64,000 nt of DNA. Source: Leishmania infantum JPCM5 (taxonomy: Eukaryota; Euglenozoa; Kinetoplastea; Trypanosomatida; Trypanosomatidae). The stretch spans positions 1,126,001 to 1,190,000 of the forward strand of contig NC_009415.2 of NCBI RefSeq assembly GCF_000002875.2. The letters run 5' to 3'. Within the stretch, counting starts at the first letter, position 1. Every line of letters starts with the position of its first letter. Of the stretch, positions 51,525 through 61,177 are shown one piece after another. A program made the position numbers and the translations under genes. The notes under the pieces are model-generated. The model searched no databases and was not told the DNA's origin. It was given only the letters and a program-made list of their open reading frames with translations.

Positions 51525-51976
51525 TCGTGCGGAGGGGAGCCAGAGCGATGTATCGCTGCTGATGTTGGCGTTCAGGTCCTGGCTGACGTGGCGTCGGCGG
51601 GGCCGGCGACCGTGCACGCGTTTCTCTCACTTATATGATGCGCGAAGTGTCAGGGGAACTCGAGTGTACCCCACGCCCCGCCCTCGCGCTGCGTGCTGGT
51701 GTGCGGAGCCGGCGTGTCACCCCGAGGAGGGGGATGCACCAGGGGTGGCGGCCGGCACAGTGGGAGCGGCTGTTAGGAGGCGGGTGAGCTGAGCTCGAGG
51801 CAGGGACCGTTCGCTGAGATAACGGAGTCGGCGCATCTGCTGTAGCGCGCGTCTACCGCTGCCATCGCACCACGCAGATGGGGGGCTGTGGGGCTTGGTG
51901 ACAGGTCAGATGGGTATAGTGGAGTTTTGAGCTCAAGTTGTGCGACAGGGAAATGGGCACACTGAAAAAAAAAAAC
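51525..51976 (-). repeat. SIDER2-like retroposon copy 5, inverted and 3'-truncated
   Basis: Reverse complement of the common core, sharing with copy 4 the extended 5' segment (TGTGCCCATTTCCC and onward, including GGTAGACGCGCGCTACAGCA). It stops in the GATACATCGC region, so the 3' third is missing. On the transcribed strand its 5' edge reads a run of about 12 T then CAG, directly abutting TGTGCCC. It lies in the 3' region of the 1226-residue gene and is the only copy in sense orientation. Confidence 0.78.
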
Positions 51977-52737
51977 GTTTAGAAAACATCGAATAACCTG
52001 CACGAGTAATCGTCCGTGAAACATGGAGAAGCACGCAATAGGTTTGAGGGAAAGGCGAGTGACGAAGACATGTGCGCGCATAATGCGCCACTGTCGTATA
52101 AAACAGAACGCAGGACTTTACGGGCGTGCTTTATCACGCTCTGGCTCGGAAAGAAGGGAGCTCGTTAGTTCCTGGAATAGACACCGCGCCATCATTCGTG
52201 CGCAGCGGCAGTGGCACACAACGAAAAAAAAAACTTTAAAAAGAAGCGCAAGCACACCAAGAGAAAGCGACGGAATCACAATGTCGCAAACCATGATCTC
52301 TGCTGCGTGCGCGGCCAGCGCAGAGGGAATACAATTCACAAAGGAAGACAAGGAGCTTCAGGCACAGCGCAGACACGGCAGAAAGAGAGCATCAAGCGCA
52401 CCTCAACCTCCCCTAGCTGCACGCAAAGTACTTGGCACGTTGAATGGACATCGCGAACGAAAAGAATGCGGAAGCACATCCGGTGTGTGTGTGTGTGCGT
52501 ATGTGGTTGGACGTTGAAGGGAAGGGTTAGAATGCACCCTTTACCGCCTTTTACAGCATATCTGAACTGAACACAAAAGGGGTGTGACACAAACTCGCGG
52601 ACCACAGCGGCATTCGCCAACGGGGCGCGCTTCGAGCTCTTGCTGGAGAGAGAGAGCGTGGCGCGTACTTCATCATCTGCGATCGAAACAGACGTGCGTG
52701 CCTGTGTGCTGCCAGACGACGCGCAAACACTCCGCCG
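51977..52737. other. 3' flanking region of the 1226-residue gene
   Basis: No gene seen. It contains an A run at about 52223-52233 and a GT run at 52481-52498. Likely 3' untranslated region. Confidence 0.5.
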
Positions 52738-55700
52738 CTACAGCTCCTTCATGGAAACACAGCGCACAATGCTACTGCGCCGCTTCTTGGGTGCCATTGG
52801 AATGTACATGTCCTCTGCGCCCCCAAGGCTGCTGCCCTTGGCACCCCCATCCTCGTTCTTCTTTTTCGCTTTAGCTGATCCTGAACCGCAGCGAGTCGGG
52901 TAGAGACCGTGCGGCTGGAAAGCCTGTGAAGACGCGCTGTAGCCTTGCGACACCGTCTCCTTGCATGCCAACAGCGGCATGGTGCGGGTGGCCCGCTCAA
53001 ACGAAAAGTCCATGTCGTGCCCCGCATCCTTTAACACTATGCCGGGATCGTCGCGACCCCAGCGAAGCGTCGGGCCGGCAAAGGCGCTTGTTCGAGATCC
53101 GTCCGGTGCCCTGTGTGGCGGCGACAACCGCCGCCGCGAATCCCGTGCCTGTCGGGCACTGGACGACCTCGATGAGGCAAGTGGCGGCTGATTGGCTGGG
53201 GGATGCGCCCCCTCCGATCGCCGCGCGTCAGAATCCGCAACGCTAATGTCTCCTGCAGTCAGCTTCACACAGAGAATCGGAGTTGTGCTGTGCTGCTGCG
53301 CCATCCACGAGGAAGCGCCCGCGTACACATCGGAGGAATTGTCGGCCAGAGGAAATCCGGGCACCCCGGTCGAAGCGCGTAAGAGTAGTTGCCTCAAGCG
53401 TGCGCGGTGTGCCTTGCTGTTCTCGCCGCACATCAGCTCCGTGAAGGTGCACCGCTCCACCGGCCGTGGGCAGACCGTTTCGAAAATGTCGAGCAGCGCT
53501 TTGTGGCGGCACAGAAGCCGCTCCTTCTCTTCGGCCTCCACGAGGCTCACGCAGTGGCCGGCCACGGCGACGGATTCGCCCGGGGCCTGGCCACTAGCCC
53601 AGGCTGTTGCTCTCTGTGCGCTCACTGACGGAGACGACGTCGATCGCGCAGAGCCACGCTGCGCCACTGGCTCGGCTTCTGGTGGGCGCAGCGAGGCGCT
53701 AGCACTTGCGAGTTGCACGTGGTGAGGTACATCTGGAAGCAAGATAAACATGAGAACAAATGTGGGTGTATCGAAGCACTCACTGGGCTTGAGCCGGAAT
53801 CGAAGGAAGGGGTGCGTCGGGAACGAGTCCATCGCGGCGGAGTGGGTGATCAGGACGATCTCGTCGAAGCTGAAGTGGAACCAGGCGTGTCCAAATGAGT
53901 TCATGAACAGCAGGTGGGACTCTGACAGACATAGAAAGACGTCCTTGAAGGTGGTGATGTGTTCATCCGTGCGCTCGCACGGGGCACTGGCGACAGAGGG
54001 GAGAACGAGCTTCACGTCATCGCAGCTCGACCTGGTCGTAGACGCGGACGGCAGCGACTTCAGAGCGGCCACCGGGACCAGTGGTGTTGGGCACCGCTCG
54101 GAGACACCTTCGGGACTCGGCGAAGCCTGACGCTGTCGCGGCTGCATCGTGGATGGCGCTACCTCCAGCGCAGCGCCGATTGGGCTGAGCGGCCGGCACA
54201 CAAGGTCATTTAGGCGCTGCTTTGAAGCCTCTTTTGATGCTTTCAGCTCCGCACAGCGGGAGTTGCGGCTGCCATACTCGCTGCGGTCAGGCGAGCTCGG
54301 TGTTGGAAGACGCTCCACAATGAGGAAGCCGCGCTGGCACGTGTAGAGCACCGACGGCGCGAGCCGAAGAAACGAGTGCCACAGAAACAGCGGTACGGTG
54401 GCATAGCTGATGCCGTAGCGAGGGTCCACTTTCCGCCGCAGGTAGTCTTGCCAACCATGGCTACGAACGGTAGTCTGAACTGGAGTCGATAGAGCGCTAA
54501 ACTCCGTGTAGCGCTTGCTGTTATCGTGTTGCCCACCATCGATCCCCTCCGATGCCGCTGGCTGGCTATCCCTCAGCAGATCATCCAAGACGATATTGGT
54601 GGAGAGCGAACTGCCCCTTGGACCCAAGGCCTTTGAATGGCGGGAGTGCTCATTGTAGGTCGTGGTGGACGGGGAGCCGGGAGAATTCGTGGTGCTGTCT
54701 CTCAGATACACCTCATACTCGCTACTGACCGAATTCTCTTTGTCACATTCGGTCAGTCGAGAGGTGGCCAGCTGCCTACCACCACTGTCGCGTCCGCCTG
54801 CCTCCGCCCATCTCTTTGCGGCTGCGCTCTTCTCTTGCATCTGCTTTACGTACGTCTGCATTTCGATGTAGCAGCTCAGGAACTCACGCATGTCGGTCTC
54901 GGTTAGGAAGCGCAGGCAACACGTCTGGGCCTGGTTGAGCTTGAAGGGCAGCTCCGGCACCTTTCGCGGGCACACATGAGCAGTGGGCGCGAAGACAGGT
55001 GACCGGGTTGCATGGTTGCATTTCCAGGGGGTTGGCAGGTGTCCGTGTGGCGGGTGCAGCGGCGTCACTGCGCCCCGGTCATCGTCGCTGATCACCTCGG
55101 AGTGGGGCGAGGGGGCCCTCGCGCTCTGCGGCCGCCGCGCATTCTGCTTCGGTGGCACGATAGAGCTCAGCAACGTGCCATGCAGCTGACGGTGGCCAAA
55201 TCTCCTACTCGCCTTGTCTAGCAGCCCATGTCCCTCGTCGTCGCTGGAGGAGCAGTTAGCGACGCCGGCCGTCTCCGGGACACCGAAGAACGTGACACCA
55301 AGCAGCTCCTCGTACTCGAGGATAACGCTTGCGGTGAAAAGGCGTAAGCTCGCGGCGTGCGTTTGCGGAGGGGTCAAGCTGCCAAAGCTGGAGCTGCTGA
55401 GGTGCGTGATAGGAAGCGTCTGAGATGCAGGTGCCTTGTCGACGAGCGGCGTGAGCAGCCGACTTCCCTTTCCGCGCGGGGCGTGCGATGTGCACGTGCA
55501 CGGAGAGTGGTGCCCCCTCGTCGCATCGCCTTCGCCAGGGCAGGAACTCGATTGCCAACAGCCCGTGCCTTTGCTCGACGCCGTGAGCAGCGGTGAAGGC
55601 AGGGTGCGCGTGCTTGAGCGCAGCGGCTCCGCCACATCTAGGTACTGTCCGTAGGTGGCTGTTGTACTTTTTGCACGTCTGCTGGACGCTCGACGTGCAG

Positions 55701-56418
55701 ATAAGTTGCTGTCCCGTGGGCGAGCGGACGTTACAGAAAGGTCGCAGCCGGGAGGACAGCAGAAGTTCGACGACAGCGCAGACGGTGCCCCTGACAAATC
55801 CCAGCTGGCGAGACTCATGAACGGCGCACGCGGGGTGGAGTGGGACGAGTAGGTAGCCGCGTCCCGGTCTACACGATTGAGATGCAGGCTCGAGCGCAGC
55901 TCCGCCGATAGTGGCAACTGTGCGGCAAGGGGCGAGATCTCTGTCAATGCAATGGTGTAGTGCTGCTTTAGGTGCGGGTGAGCACAACTGGCCGACGACG
56001 TCGATGGCGCTCCCGCATGCTCGTGCTTCTTGTCGACTGATGTCACGGGGCTGTGGTGCCGATGCAGTGAGCTCCTACTGGGCGGGAGCGACAATAGGAG
56101 CCACCGGCTCTGCTTCGAAGAACGTTGTGATGGCGCGAAGGATGAGTGTTTCGCTCTGGCGCCACCATCCTGAGTAGCCGGCGCAGATGCAGGATGCTCC
56201 GGCAAATTCGCTTCACGGGGTCGGTGCGTGAGGTGCAGATACACCTGGCCAAGTTTGAGTTTGAGTCGAGCGCTGAGCTCAACGGGCTCGTCTCGGTTGC
56301 CATCGCCGGTGCCACTGAGGTCAGAGGTCGGCGTACTCACAACATGTGGCCAAAATAGGACGTGGTACCTGCGTGATGCGCGCGGCGGCCCAGCATCCGC
56401 CGCGGAGGTCGCTTGCAT
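52738..56418 (-). CDS. Large kinetoplastid hypothetical protein with a possible PH/GRAM-like region
   Basis: 1226 residues. Mostly Ser/Pro/His-rich and disordered, with two ordered regions. One near residues 655-700 reads YLRRKVDPRYGISYATVPLF, then APSVLYTCQRGFLIVERL. The second, near 820-885, reads ITTFKDVFLCLSESHLLFMN, FGHAWFHFSFDEIVLI and FRLKPSECFDTPTFVLMFIL; the alternation of short strands and the ser-hydrophobic FLCLSESHLLF pattern resemble PH or GRAM folds. The N-terminus (RRYHVLFWPHVVS; LKLKLGQVYLHLT) may be a C2- or lipid-binding-like strand pair. The C-terminus is basic (APKKRRSSIVRCVSMKEL). No enzyme motif. The ATG at 56418 immediately follows CTTCTCGTTTTCTAG, a plausible acceptor (56422-56423). 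Function unknown; membrane-lipid binding is a guess from fold impression only. Confidence 0.85.
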   Translation of the reverse strand: MQATSAADAGPPRASRRYHVLFWPHVVSTPTSDLSGTGDGNRDEPVELSARLKLKLGQVYLHLTHRPREANLPEHPASAPATQDGGARAKHSSFAPSQRSSKQSRWLLLSLPPSRSSLHRHHSPVTSVDKKHEHAGAPSTSSASCAHPHLKQHYTIALTEISPLAAQLPLSAELRSSLHLNRVDRDAATYSSHSTPRAPFMSLASWDLSGAPSALSSNFCCPPGCDLSVTSARPRDSNLSARRASSRRAKSTTATYGQYLDVAEPLRSSTRTLPSPLLTASSKGTGCWQSSSCPGEGDATRGHHSPCTCTSHAPRGKGSRLLTPLVDKAPASQTLPITHLSSSSFGSLTPPQTHAASLRLFTASVILEYEELLGVTFFGVPETAGVANCSSSDDEGHGLLDKASRRFGHRQLHGTLLSSIVPPKQNARRPQSARAPSPHSEVISDDDRGAVTPLHPPHGHLPTPWKCNHATRSPVFAPTAHVCPRKVPELPFKLNQAQTCCLRFLTETDMREFLSCYIEMQTYVKQMQEKSAAAKRWAEAGGRDSGGRQLATSRLTECDKENSVSSEYEVYLRDSTTNSPGSPSTTTYNEHSRHSKALGPRGSSLSTNIVLDDLLRDSQPAASEGIDGGQHDNSKRYTEFSALSTPVQTTVRSHGWQDYLRRKVDPRYGISYATVPLFLWHSFLRLAPSVLYTCQRGFLIVERLPTPSSPDRSEYGSRNSRCAELKASKEASKQRLNDLVCRPLSPIGAALEVAPSTMQPRQRQASPSPEGVSERCPTPLVPVAALKSLPSASTTRSSCDDVKLVLPSVASAPCERTDEHITTFKDVFLCLSESHLLFMNSFGHAWFHFSFDEIVLITHSAAMDSFPTHPFLRFRLKPSECFDTPTFVLMFILLPDVPHHVQLASASASLRPPEAEPVAQRGSARSTSSPSVSAQRATAWASGQAPGESVAVAGHCVSLVEAEEKERLLCRHKALLDIFETVCPRPVERCTFTELMCGENSKAHRARLRQLLLRASTGVPGFPLADNSSDVYAGASSWMAQQHSTTPILCVKLTAGDISVADSDARRSEGAHPPANQPPLASSRSSSARQARDSRRRLSPPHRAPDGSRTSAFAGPTLRWGRDDPGIVLKDAGHDMDFSFERATRTMPLLACKETVSQGYSASSQAFQPHGLYPTRCGSGSAKAKKKNEDGGAKGSSLGGAEDMYIPMAPKKRRSSIVRCVSMKEL

Positions 56419-59400
56419 TCACTAGAAAACGAGAAGTAGATGCGGCGAAACACAGAGGGAGAACGTCGGCTGGTTTTCTGTAGCTTAGACAGCACTCGCA
56501 CGCTGTGCCTCCGTTGATCTGCTGACCCTGCCGCAACGGGAAAGTCGAGACGAGTCAGGCAAGAGGGGGGAGGGGGAACAGGGCAGGGTCAGGGCGAGGT
56601 GTGGGAGGATCACTCAGGAAAGTGCCGGCGTCAATGACTTAGTGTGAGAGCGTCCGAAGGAAAGAAGCAAGATCCAGGCACAAACGCCACCACACAAGGA
56701 CGACGAGATAGCAGCAAAGAAAAACGAAGTGAAAACAGCGTGATGTGTGTCGGAGAATGTGCAGCAGCAGGAGAGGCCATCAAAAGACGTAGATGTGGTC
56801 CTCGTCGGCGCCTTCAACACGCCAGCACAACGGCGAGAAGTAGAGCGATACTCAAGCGAACGCGATGGTACGGCCACCGAAAACCCGCCAAAATCGATGA
56901 TGAAAAAAAAACAAAAAAAAGAGGAAGAAGAGAGAAGTGCGTGTGAATGCGAGAGGGTGGCGTTGAGCGCACCTGAGGGGATGCTTGTGTGCCACTCATG
57001 CACGGAAAGCACAGACAACGATGGCGGCTCAGCGCCATACAGAACAGAAAACGAGGCACCCCGGCACACACAGGGAAAAATAGACTCGACCGAATTTTTC
57101 AGCGCAGAACGTCCAAAAGGTAGCTGTTCGGTTTCGTTATCTGTGAAAAGTGACACCACAAAAAGAAGAGCTGTCTGCCAGTAGAGACAGGAGTGCTCAC
57201 AGGCCTCTGCGTACGCTGTGCGACACGCACACGCGTTGGAGACAATGCGAAGAGAGATCGGAAACAATATGAGGCATTCGCGACGGATTTGGATGCAAGG
57301 CGGAAAAAAAATGGAAAGGATGCGACGGAAGAGTGGCTACTCGAGAAAGACATCGTTGCCTCGTTCAGAGAGTGGTGCGTTCCTGCTACCAGTTTCCTGC
57401 GCATCACCAACGCCGGTGAGCGCAGATTCATTTCTGCCTCCGCAACAACAAAAAGCGATCGTCGGCGCGGGGGAAAGCGGAGAGTTGCGAACGCAGCAAC
57501 AGCAGATGCGCCGATGCATACTAACGTCACATCCACACGGAGAGACACCGTCGCCGGTGTGGCGCGAAGCGCAAAAAATTGCACGCGAAGTCGCACTGAG
57601 GATGCAGATAGGACGCGGCATTACTCCCCGTGATGCCGACGATGCTGTACATACACGCGGCGACGTGGATGAATGTTTTCTTTTCTCGCGTTCTCTCTCT
57701 CTATATATATGCGTATGTATATATGTATATATATATATGTACAGAAGCGGGGAGTTTACGGCTCCCCTTTCGTCGATTCCTTTTCCTTTCCGCCAACGCC
57801 AGGTTGCCGCTCCATACACACAGAGAGAACTCAACGCACAGCCAGCAGGAACGCAGATGGAACAACATGACAGGGCACATACGCGGAGGGAGGGCGAGGG
57901 AAGAAAGCTGCTTCCCGCTGCATATACGCGCACACGTGCCTCTCAGCAATGGGGTAAAGAAAGAAGCAAATAAAGCGGTGAGCAGCCATAAAGAGGCGAT
58001 TCAACGTCAGCGCGCGCATGCACATGTACGCTCAAGCAGTGAGGGGCAACCGTGCGGCGGCGTGCGGCAGCAGCACCATCCCTGCTCACCGCGCATCCGT
58101 TCTCTCACCATCCGCCCCTTCCACGAACGCGGGGATACCAAAGTCGAATTCTGCTCACAAAACGTGTATTCCGCCTTTGTCCGCGGCTCGGCACGCAGCC
58201 GCTCCTGAACACTCAAACATGCACGCACCTGTTGTGCCGCCGAGCCTGGCGCCCTTCGACACGCGCACGAAGTTCTAATAGGCGCCGACGACAGCACAGA
58301 CCGCTAAAGGCGCACGCCAAGTGAGTGAGAGGGAGAGAGACATGCACGCGCACGTTCAGCACTACACCAGCAGCGGCCTGCTGCACCTTCCTTCTGTCCT
58401 GCTCCTCCGAACGCGTGCGTACCTCTACGTAGAAGTCTGTCATTCGAACGAAGAGAAGCACTCTCCGGTGTTTGCGCAGTGCGTCGATGCACCGGCACAA
58501 GGACCGCGGCAGCCTCCAAACGACGGAAGCAAACAAACCGGTAACAGAAGAGGGCGGGTGGCGTGACGGTGGGACCGGTATGGTGGCGTGAGCGATGGAG
58601 AAGTTCAGAGAGAAAGACAGGCGGAGGCAGAGACACAGGAAGGGAGAGAGAGAGAGGAAGAGAGAGCGCGCGATGGAGGGAGCGGGAAGGCGCGGACCAC
58701 CCACGTGCGTAAACAGAGAAGCAAGGCTATCAAAACAACCAGAGAGACACTCGGGGGGGGGGAGGGTGAACGCGCCAATGGAAAAATAAAAAAATAGGAG
58801 ACCTCAAGACATCGAGAGACCAGTCGCGAAGCGAACAAAAAAACGAGAAGACAAGAGATAGGGGGTGGGAAGGTGTTGAGGGGGAACATGCTCATTGGAG
58901 AGAGGAGGCACACAGCAACTATATAGATACATATACCTACAGATATGTAGTACCGTTAAAGGCAGCACCACCGGAGGTGGAGGAGTAGGAGGAGGGGAGG
59001 GGCGCGGCCAGCGATAGAAAATAGTAAGAGAGAGTACAGAGCCTCTCCTCCCTGTGTGCGCTGTCCGCGTGTACGCTCTCTTTCTTTGCTCTCAATGCAT
59101 GGGTCTTCGCGCATTCCTTGCTTGAATGGAAGTATCCATGCGAGCAACAATCGGAGAGAGAGAAAGCGGGCGGGTGGTGTGGTGTGTGTGTGTTTGTGGG
59201 GGGTGAGAAACGGTTCGGGAAGAGGGGAGGAGGAGGAGACGAAACAATGAAAACAGAACACACACACGCGAAAAAAAAAACGAACAAAATCAAAAAGTAA
59301 GGCAAGCGTTTTGCGCTCGTACAGGTCTTCCAACAATGGCCAGGTGACTGTGTGGGTTCCTGTCCACGTACTACGTTGCTTCCCGACTTATGACGGCTTG

Positions 59401-60493
59401 TGTGCTGACTCCTTTCACAGGCATCGCATGCGAAGGCATCCAACGCGAGCGATTCGCGCCTCGTTGCAGCTGTGTGTCTTGCAGCCTTTCCCGCTGTGCA
59501 CTGCCCGCCGTTGAGGGCAGTGGGTAAGGGTACGAAAACGTCGTCGCCAAACAAAGTCCACGCGCGGCGGCACCAGTGCAAACAGAAGCAACAAAGGGTG
59601 CACATGAAGTTCATTTTCTTTTCCTTTTCGAAGGCGAACAACGTACAACCGGAAGAATGGAAGACACAAACACACGCACCGACACCGCTATCTCGCTTCG
59701 ATGCGTCATGAAGAAAGGAGCTGCAAGAACGTCGGCGGCCAAACATCGCACCTTTTCCAACGGGTTCTGCTTGCTCTTTGTTTTCTTTTCTGTTTCCTTT
59801 GGAGTCGGGCTTTACGAGTTTATTTTCTTTGGAGAGGAGGGTTACTTGCGTGATCATGTGCCCGTGATGGAGAGCAAGTCTGGATGTGCGCCTAAAGGGC
59901 GGCTGTCTTCAGAGACCCTACACCGTTACCAACTGTTCTGGCTGCATCGCGTAGATGATAGGAGCCGCACAGCTGCTTCAGACGTGTTGGTATCGCCGTC
60001 ACTTCTTCCTGATTCTCTTGTTCGTGAGGCCAGACGACGCGATTCGATTATGCTTCCTTTTCTTTCCATCTCTGTGAGGCACAACTTATTCACCCCACGG
60101 CCTCTTTCGGTTGGGAGTGCCCACTGAGGCCCCCATCAACGGCAAAGACCAGCCTTTTCGTTTTATTTTTTCAAACTTTGGTCACGCGGATGAGTTTGCA
60201 GCATTCAGCTCTGTTGACGCGTCACGTTGAGGATCCGTCCGCTTGCCCGCACCGCACCAGCGGAGATTTATTTCGTTTATTTTTTTTTTGTGAATGATTG
60301 CCGAGAAGTGTCCCACGTGCACATACGCCCAAGTGCCCCCCCAACACACACACACACACAGAGCGAGCTATAGACGGAAAGAACAGGAAAGCAAAAAAAA
60401 ACAGAAAAAAACCGTCGACACCAACATAAGCGAGGCATACTGCTGCTCCCCTGCAGTGCGGAACACATGTGTGAAGTCGCCGTCGCTATGCCG
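56419..60493. other. 4.1 kb gene-poor region upstream of the 1226-residue gene
   Basis: It includes pyrimidine-rich transcribed-strand tracts near 56560-56590, an AT microsatellite at 57699-57746, A runs near 56906-56920 and 59269-59280, and a GT run near 59183-59200. Frames on both strands are Ser/Phe/Cys- or Arg/Lys-rich. A plus-strand frame at 58018-58278 is balanced but unsupported. No gene called. Confidence 0.5.
57699..57746. repeat. CT-then-AT microsatellite
   Basis: A short CT run passes into TATATA interrupted by GCGTATG and then a second longer AT run. Located in the long gene-free region. Confidence 0.75.
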
Positions 60494-61177
60494 TCATTGT
60501 GAGCCCCCTCTCCCCCAGACAACGCCTAAAGGAGACACGGAGGGCGATAGGGGAAAAACTGATGTTGAGCAGGTGATGCGTAAGCCGTTTTTGCGTCTCC
60601 CAAAGCAGAAACGGCTGTGAAAAATCAAGGAAATAAGCGGCACATCCTCCGAAACATAACGGAGGCGCCTGCTGACGGAGCGCGTTGGTAACGCAACCAC
60701 GCAGCTGCCCCCCCTCCTCTCGTGCCCAACTATGTTCCCACGTCTGTCTAAGATAGGAAAACACAGCGAACAAGAGAAGAAAGCCGAAAAAGAAACACAT
60801 AACAGAGGAAAGCAAGCGAACGAACAACCAAAGGTGACGAAGAAGTGCCACGGAAAACGGCTGCCGCCAGAGCGCAGAATTCCAGACCACGGATGGAGAC
60901 GGGAGGAAACAAACAAACACAAAAAAACGTACAGCGAGGGGAAACCAAAAATAAAAGTGATCGCTACCCGCTCGGCCCTTGCGCATCTCTCCAGCCACTC
61001 GGATGCACGCAGCATGGCACGGTCAGTCATACTCACGGCAAGCGAAACGACACTGATGTTTTCCAGCTTGATGTGTACACCGGCGTCATACAGTGATAGT
61101 AATTCAGGCACCGCTGGTTGCAACGAAGCATTCACGGTGTCGGCAAAGAGCAGGGAGAGGCTCAGATCGGCATCCAT
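60494..61177 (-). CDS. Doubtful ORF: coding-like N-terminus, compositionally biased remainder
   Basis: 227 codons from an ATG. The first 70 or so (MDADLSLSLLFADTVNASLQ, then PAVPELLSLYDAGVHIKLEN and MLRASEWLERCARAE) read like a real globular protein with sensible codon use. From about residue 75 (VAITFIFGFPSLYVFLCLFV) the product becomes Phe/Cys/Ser/Arg-rich, the pattern seen when pyrimidine-rich intergenic DNA is translated. Either it is a short membrane protein with a hydrophobic helix at 72-90, a truncated gene that runs into untranslated sequence, or the first exon of a rare cis-spliced gene (GAGCGG|GTAGCG at the composition change). No family recognised. Confidence 0.35.
   Translation of the reverse strand: MDADLSLSLLFADTVNASLQPAVPELLSLYDAGVHIKLENISVVSLAVSMTDRAMLRASEWLERCARAERVAITFIFGFPSLYVFLCLFVSSRLHPWSGILRSGGSRFPWHFFVTFGCSFACFPLLCVSFSAFFSCSLCFPILDRRGNIVGHERRGGSCVVALPTRSVSRRLRYVSEDVPLISLIFHSRFCFGRRKNGLRITCSTSVFPLSPSVSPLGVVWGRGGSQ

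Noticed and set aside
58018..58278. 86-codon plus-strand frame ending APFDTRTKF with balanced composition
   Set aside because: It would be the only plus-strand gene inside a minus-strand transcription unit, has no identifiable family and only moderate third-position GC.
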